A program made the translations under genes and the position numbers. Below, piece after piece: positions 59,028 through 64,000 of a stretch of DNA of 64,000 bases (the stretch's first letter is position 1; every line of letters starts with the position of its first letter). The notes under the pieces are model-generated. The model made no database searches. It was not told the DNA's origin and saw only the letters and a list, made by a program, of their open reading frames with translations. The DNA comes from Rutpela maculata (Eukaryota > Arthropoda > Insecta > Coleoptera > Cerambycidae). The DNA is taken from assembly GCA_936432065.2 (NCBI GenBank), contig OW386291.2:26575821-26639820 (forward strand), given 5' to 3'.

Positions 59028-61711
59028 GACGGCGTAGAGGTTCACGCAATATTTTTTTCTGAAATTTCTTTAAATAATAGGTGTATTTTGACTAAACTGT
59101 TACATTGAATAGACTGTGAGCTAAAATTTAAAAAAAAAGGAATAGATTTTTAGCTTATTTTTGAGGGAGAAAACGCAAGTTATATTTTAAAAATTCAATT
59201 TTTCACGATTTCCGAAATAAGGGGAAATTCGCGGAGTAAGAGTTGAAGGCAATCCCCGATTTTTATGCACCCTCCGGATTCGGATGGAGCAGAAAATTTT
59301 ACATCGAATACGATACTTTTCAACCGTATGTCTGACAGGAGCTTCCCGACAGAAATAAAGGAAAATTAAGAAAACACCACAAACAACATTTAGACAATAT
59401 TTTTTTGTTATTAAATATTATTATATATTTTCTTGAAGTATAAAATACGTTGATGTAATGTTGATAAAACGTAACTTATTTCTATTAAATACATAATAAA
59501 AAGCTAGTTACTTGAATTAACCAAGATATGTATACAACGATGAAAACAAACGTATAGAGATAAGTAATAACTTTTTACAGTTGAAATAAAATGAAACTAA
59601 AATAGATTAGTTTTGATTGTGGTCACTTAAAGACAAATAAAAAGGAATTTGCCTTCTTAGAACAGTCATGAATAATAATTTTATGGTATAACAAAATTTT
59701 ATAGCACTAAGAAATTCTATTTTGATAGCCTATTTAAAAGATATGACAATCAAATTTTGGCGTTAAATCGAAAAATCGATATTAAGTGTATTGAAATTTG
59801 ATTAGACCTGAAATAGCTTTACCTATCTCCATATAACCATAAAAAATAACACATTTTAGATATTAAATTAGGTTTGTAATGCTAATAAAAAATAAATTAA
59901 TTTTAATTAGTTGTACCAATAACAGGCTATTTTATAGGTTGTCAGTGATAAAAGTAATTTATTATATTACTTGTGGATAATTATTATTTTTGTAGGTAGG
60001 TAGAAAAACTATATTTTAAAGACATTGCAACAAGTGTTATGCTAGCTTAGTTTATTCAATTTAGAACAATTTTATATTTATGTTAATGAATTCTAAAGGA
60101 AGTTTCATAATATATACGTGTATTTCTCTTACTGAAATAAACTCACAGTCAACTAAAGTATTTTTTATACTGAACACGTGTTATAACCAATAAATAATTT
60201 TGTGAATTTTGGTACGTAATTGAAAGAAAATTATAATATAATTTCAATATTTTTCTCTGTTACATAGACTTATATGAAGTGTTTCTTATTTATGACATAA
60301 ACAGTAATAATTTTTAAAGAAAATATGCAATAAATAATTTATGTTTTTAAATGTATTGTAATTTTTTCTTCTCCAGGCAGTTGTACCGAGAGAATATATA
60401 ATATACCATATACAGGATGTCCTGTATACAAGTAGATAAGGTTAAAATAAGGTAATTTAACCTTACTTGCCTGTATACACAATTGCATGCCTGAGAAGCC
60501 TTCCAAAATCTCCAAAATATATTATTGGAGATTATGAAGTATTTCATATTGATTTTTTTTTTATTTAAAAATTTGTTTTAAAAAATAACTTTAACAAGGT
60601 TTTAATTGATTAAATAAAAAAATAATCGAAAATTCAATAGCAAAGTAATGGACCATTCTTGTGACGCCGTCAAAATTGGTAGCGCAAGAATGTGTCAAAA
60701 AATATATGCTGTCGTGCAAGCTCTAAATAAATTAAAAGTTTAAGGAAATGTTTGCGAAAAATGAGGAAATATTATGATGTTAACTCATTGGAATTGTTTG
60801 AAGCAACAAATATTTTTCATCCATTGATAAAAAGCGAAAAAGTCTCTAAATGTATGAGTGTGAAATTTTATCACTTTGTACTGACCACGATAATAACGTA
60901 GATGAAAATAGCAACAAGTAAAGAATGGTTTTATACAAATTTTCTTGACTAGTAATACATATTTCCAGATTTTCTAATGGGCCTGCCTTTGTTTTAATTC
61001 GTTTCGTCTGATTTAAAAAATTCACCATTAAGGATAAAATTTTGCAGAGTGAAAGGAAATATGGGTTTATTTTCGCTTTATTATAGATATTTAAAAAATC
61101 ATAAAAGGTAGAATTATTAAAATAGTTTCAGGTACTTCCCATAACTCCAAGGAATACAACCATATAGAGTTTTTATCATAAATTTTGTATATAGTTAAAC
61201 GCCATACTTTAATAATGAAATTAGGAACTATTTTCATTGCCAATCAACAAAATTCAAGTACAACAGAAATTTACGATAAAAAATATATATTATTATATTT
61301 GTTAGTATATAAAATAGTTTTAAAGATTATACTATGTTTGGTTTTTAAATATTTGTAATAAACCGAAAATAAACGCGTATTTCCCTCTCACCCTGCAAAA
61401 TGCAATCCTTAACTGCATCCAGTGATATTGATATGGAATTTATCTGCTAAGATCACATCTGCAAATTGTGATAAGTTTTAAATACCCAAATCATTGATTA
61501 TAAATGCGTTCGACAAAAAAAAAAACGACACATACCCATTCGAGGATATTCCTACTAAAAACTTTGCTGTAAATGTTCCCTTATGTGAGAATGTGTATGT
61601 ATCCTACCTATTTTCAGTAGAACTTTGTTACTGAATTCGCAATTTAGAACAATTTAAAATAACCCCACACTGAGGGCAATGTAATTTAAATGCTGGAGGC
61701 ATACTTTGAGT
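59028..61711. other. AT-rich noncoding DNA
   Basis: No gene recognised. It includes an imperfect hairpin at 60423-60479. The ORFs at 60347 and 60846 (minus strand) lack motifs. Confidence 0.45.
60423..60479. repeat. Imperfect hairpin
   Basis: TGTATACAAGTAGATAAGGT then TAAAAT pairs with ATTTAACCTTACTTGC then CTGTATACA. A preceding CAGGATGTCC motif at 60413 is mariner-end-like. Confidence 0.6.
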
Positions 61712-61948
61712 TAGAGTAACTCGTATGATTCGTATAATTGGTATGAATCCTTGCAGTGATTCGAATGGTATAAATCTCACAAAAGCAGAAGGTTCGTATT
61801 TTCGTATTTTCGTATCGACGTTGTAACAGTATCCGTTTGTGCAATCGAGACAGTTCAGATTCTTGAAAGAATCCTTCAGTACGAATTTTTGCTTGATACG
61901 GATTCGTTTGGTACGAATCATTAAAAAAAGTCGAATCGCCCACCTCTA
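61712..61948. mobile_element. hAT-like MITE with perfect 8-bp target duplication
   Basis: CTTTGAGT is present at 61704-61711 and at 61949-61956, directly flanking the element. Termini are TAGAGTAACTCGTATGATTC and, inverted at the right end, TAGAGGTGGGCGATTCGACT. The 8-bp duplication and the (C/T)AGAGGTGGGC end are typical of hAT elements. The 237-bp interior is full of GATTCGTA-like words in both orientations. The overlapping minus-strand ORFs are not genes. Confidence 0.88.
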
Positions 61949-61956
61949 CTTTGAGT

Positions 61957-62340
61957 AACAGCTTCTTTGCTTGATCAGAATATGAAGTTTAAGTTTTTCC
62001 GACCAGCTTTGTCAAAAAGAAATAAAAATTTTGAAGCTGAAGTTCTGTGCAATTCAAATAACACTGCTGCTGCACAATAAGATCGTGGTTTTATTTTCAT
62101 GACAAACAAGAGAAATTTATTAGAAACATTAACAGCCGTATGCATAGTCGTTCGCCAGCGACTCGCTAAAGTTTCGCCGTTCGCCAGATGAGAATTGGAA
62201 TGCATAGTCGATCGCGACAACATTACGCATGCGCATTAAGACAAGTTTTGGTAAAGTGGTGGCGACGCGCTGGAGATGGCTAATAGCATCTCCCAGATAT
62301 TTTCTGAGTACTTTCCAGGAAGAAAATCAAATTAAATCAG
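61957..62340. other. Noncoding DNA with GCATAGTCG-type direct repeat
   Basis: ATGCATAGTCGTTCGCC-type and ATGCATAGTCGATCGCG sequences about 60 bp apart (62140-62220) include TTCGCC words. An inverted relative (GAACGACTATGCAATGCC) is at about 63876. These could be the ends of a larger, unresolved element enclosing 62.1-63.9 kb. Confidence 0.35.
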
Positions 62341-63248
62341 CACTCAAAGAAAATGATAGGTAAATTCAACCAAAAAGAGCATATGAAATCGCGCCTATCT
62401 AGTTCCATAGTTAAATCAATCAGAAAATAATAGTCATATAACTTTATTTGTTTTCGTAAACAAATAGTAGTTTAAAAATCATATCTTCTTGTAACAAATT
62501 AATTAGTACAATGATATTTTTTTATATGTTCACTAACCATTTTCAATTTGGTCTACAATTAAATAGTACGACTTTGTTTTTGTTCACCAACTAATTTTTA
62601 GGTTGATCTACACTTTATTGTATGATGAAGTTTTTTCTGGTTAGCTAAAACCTCAGTATTGAGACATCAGACCACCCAAACCAAAGATTAGAGATCGTTT
62701 ATAAGATCCATCCAAATATATCGATGATCCCTGAGAGAATTTGAACATTGCAATCATGTTATTAATTTTCTATAAATTCATAAGAGTATAAGATAATGCA
62801 TGGTTGATTATTGTCAGTGATTTGTATGTGGCGTCATCTGGGAATAATTTCTGTAATAGACTACGTGGTAAGCAAGCAAATTTTATGGTAATTCTTTTAG
62901 AACTTCAACGACAATAATATTGGTTTGTCTACCAAGTACAATAATACAGCGAAATAATACTGGGTTAGAATTACAATTCGATAATAGTTAAAAATAAAAT
63001 ATATTATTATCTAGTTTAATTTGACAGAATTCAACAAAATAATAGTCAGACGAAAAAAATAATAGTCTTATTCATCTGTTTTTTAAGTTAATGTTTGTTT
63101 TGTTGTACGACAACTTTTTATTAATTAAAATAACAATCACCTCTTGTTTAAAAATACTATCAATATAATTTAGTTTAACAAAATTAACGATATTGTTAGT
63201 TAACCATTTTTTTTTTGTTGAATTTACCCATACTATTTCTTTGAGTGT
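62341..63248 (-). mobile_element. 0.9-kb non-autonomous element, copy 2 (inverted)
   Basis: A 908-bp reverse-complement copy of 56656-57540, with CACTCAAAGAAAATGATAGG at the left and ACCCATACTATTTCTTTGAG at the right. A ~20-bp extra AACCTCAGTATTGAGACATC-like stretch near 62648 distinguishes it. High similarity along its length suggests recent activity. Confidence 0.85.
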
Positions 63249-63252
63249 ATTA

Positions 63253-63353
63253 GGCATTTTTTTATCGGAAAATTTTATTAACGAAAATTGTTCGGTATTG
63301 TCCAAAAACCTTAAGTCCAAAATTTAATCAAAATAAAAAATTTGAAAAATGCC
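63253..63353. mobile_element. GGCATTT MITE, copy 2 (internally deleted)
   Basis: It begins GGCATTTTTTTATCGGAAAA like copy 1 and ends GAAAAATGCC. It is 101 bp, flanked by TA on both sides, and lies 4 bp from the end of the 0.9-kb element. Confidence 0.75.
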
Positions 63354-64000
63354 TACTGATTTTTTCGGCTTATTTTGGTACCGCAGGTGACTGAATTTGT
63401 GGAGATGAATATTTTTCTTTTGTCAATAAAGTTGATATTAATTCGTTCGATATACTTCAATAAAATTTCGTTCAAATCAGAAAAAAAAAATGTTATAAGA
63501 GTATCTCCATCCTAGTGTGTCACACTGTATGTGTGCAACTAGTAATGCCATTTTACATTTACTTTATACCTACATTTTATGATAATATGTCACCAATTTA
63601 TTGAAAAACAATATAATTTTTTTTTTGTGGAAAACACAAATAATGAAGTAAATCTCAATTCAATATGTTGTCTCCTGTATATGATAATTCAAATAAATAT
63701 ATATCTACTAGATTATTAAAAATAATTATAATTAAGTGGCTTATTCCTATTTATTTAACAACTAATCGCTGACCAACACGTGCTCAGTGCCGCTATAGAA
63801 CGTGTGTTTGATGTAAACAAACGATTTGCGCATGATTAAGCCATCGGCGATGCGCCCCAACGAAGAGCGAAGGAAGAACGACTATGCAATGCCATATGCC
63901 ATGATACAAAGAATATAGGGTATGATCAGTGTTACCAATTGGTGGGTATTTACCCGAATTGCCGGGATTTTAGTGATGTGTGGGTATTTTGGTGGGTAAT
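63354..64000. other. Noncoding DNA, window end
   Basis: No gene recognised. A CAGTGTTACCAATTGGTGGG motif at about 63928 could be a transposon terminus running off the window, but only one end is visible. Confidence 0.35.

Overview
The window looks like repeat-dominated nuclear DNA from an insect or other arthropod. It is strongly AT-rich and has no operon-like gene packing. It carries Jockey-, R1- and RTE-like non-LTR retrotransposon remnants, mariner-type transposase remnants of the kind with a DUF4817-like N-terminus, a tRNA-derived SINE, several TIR/MITE families and a large satellite array. I cannot name the species. I found no convincing intact host gene; the only hint of one is a 44-base THAP-like first-exon candidate at 54303. 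Family names come from reading motifs, not from searches.

Layout. 1-4.1 kb: a 291-bp MITE and a degenerate Jockey-like LINE with an RT domain and a TTA-repeat tail. 6.05-8.15 kb: a mariner-like element with ~290-bp inverted repeats and a transposase broken only by two in-frame stops. 8.3-8.9 kb: a deleted LINE RT on the minus strand. 10.3-12.7 kb: a duplicated MITE, a solo diverged copy of the satellite monomer, a transposase scrap and a ~135-bp tandem repeat. 13.9-20.2 kb: a long-TIR element enclosing an XPG/FEN1-like nuclease pseudogene with a Cys-rich tail; its right arm is split by a 3.2-kb APE-RT LINE. 20.8-23.4 kb: another TIR-bounded element with internal tandem repeats. 23.6-24.6 kb: an inverted repeat enclosing a mariner transposase scrap.

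25.4-35.4 kb: 20.5 near-identical copies of a 484-bp unit, lying inside a copy of a dispersed ~0.7-kb repeat that I call Rep1. Variant positions in the array reveal a duplicated six-unit block. 36-39.3 kb: a LINE 3' end, two RT/R1-like fragments and a mariner fragment. 40.5-43 kb: two more Rep1 copies, one with its internal CAGA microsatellite expanded to ~956 bp. 44.3-45.1 kb: a foldback MITE. 46.6-47.6 and 50.5-51.3 kb: further Rep1 copies, the second containing a SINE. 48.7-49.4 kb: a palindrome-rich inverted repeat. 51.9-53.3 kb: a minus-strand LINE. 54.7-56.6 kb: a second long-TIR element holding the Cys-rich tail of the same nuclease-like family. 56.7-63.4 kb: two inverted copies of a 0.9-kb element, two copies of a GGCATTT MITE and a hAT-like MITE with a perfect 8-bp target duplication.

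The most interesting material is the pair of long-TIR elements that both contain remnants of an XPG/FEN1-like plus Cys-rich gene (possibly an Academ-type transposon lineage), and the 484-bp array with its diverged solo relative and higher-order structure.
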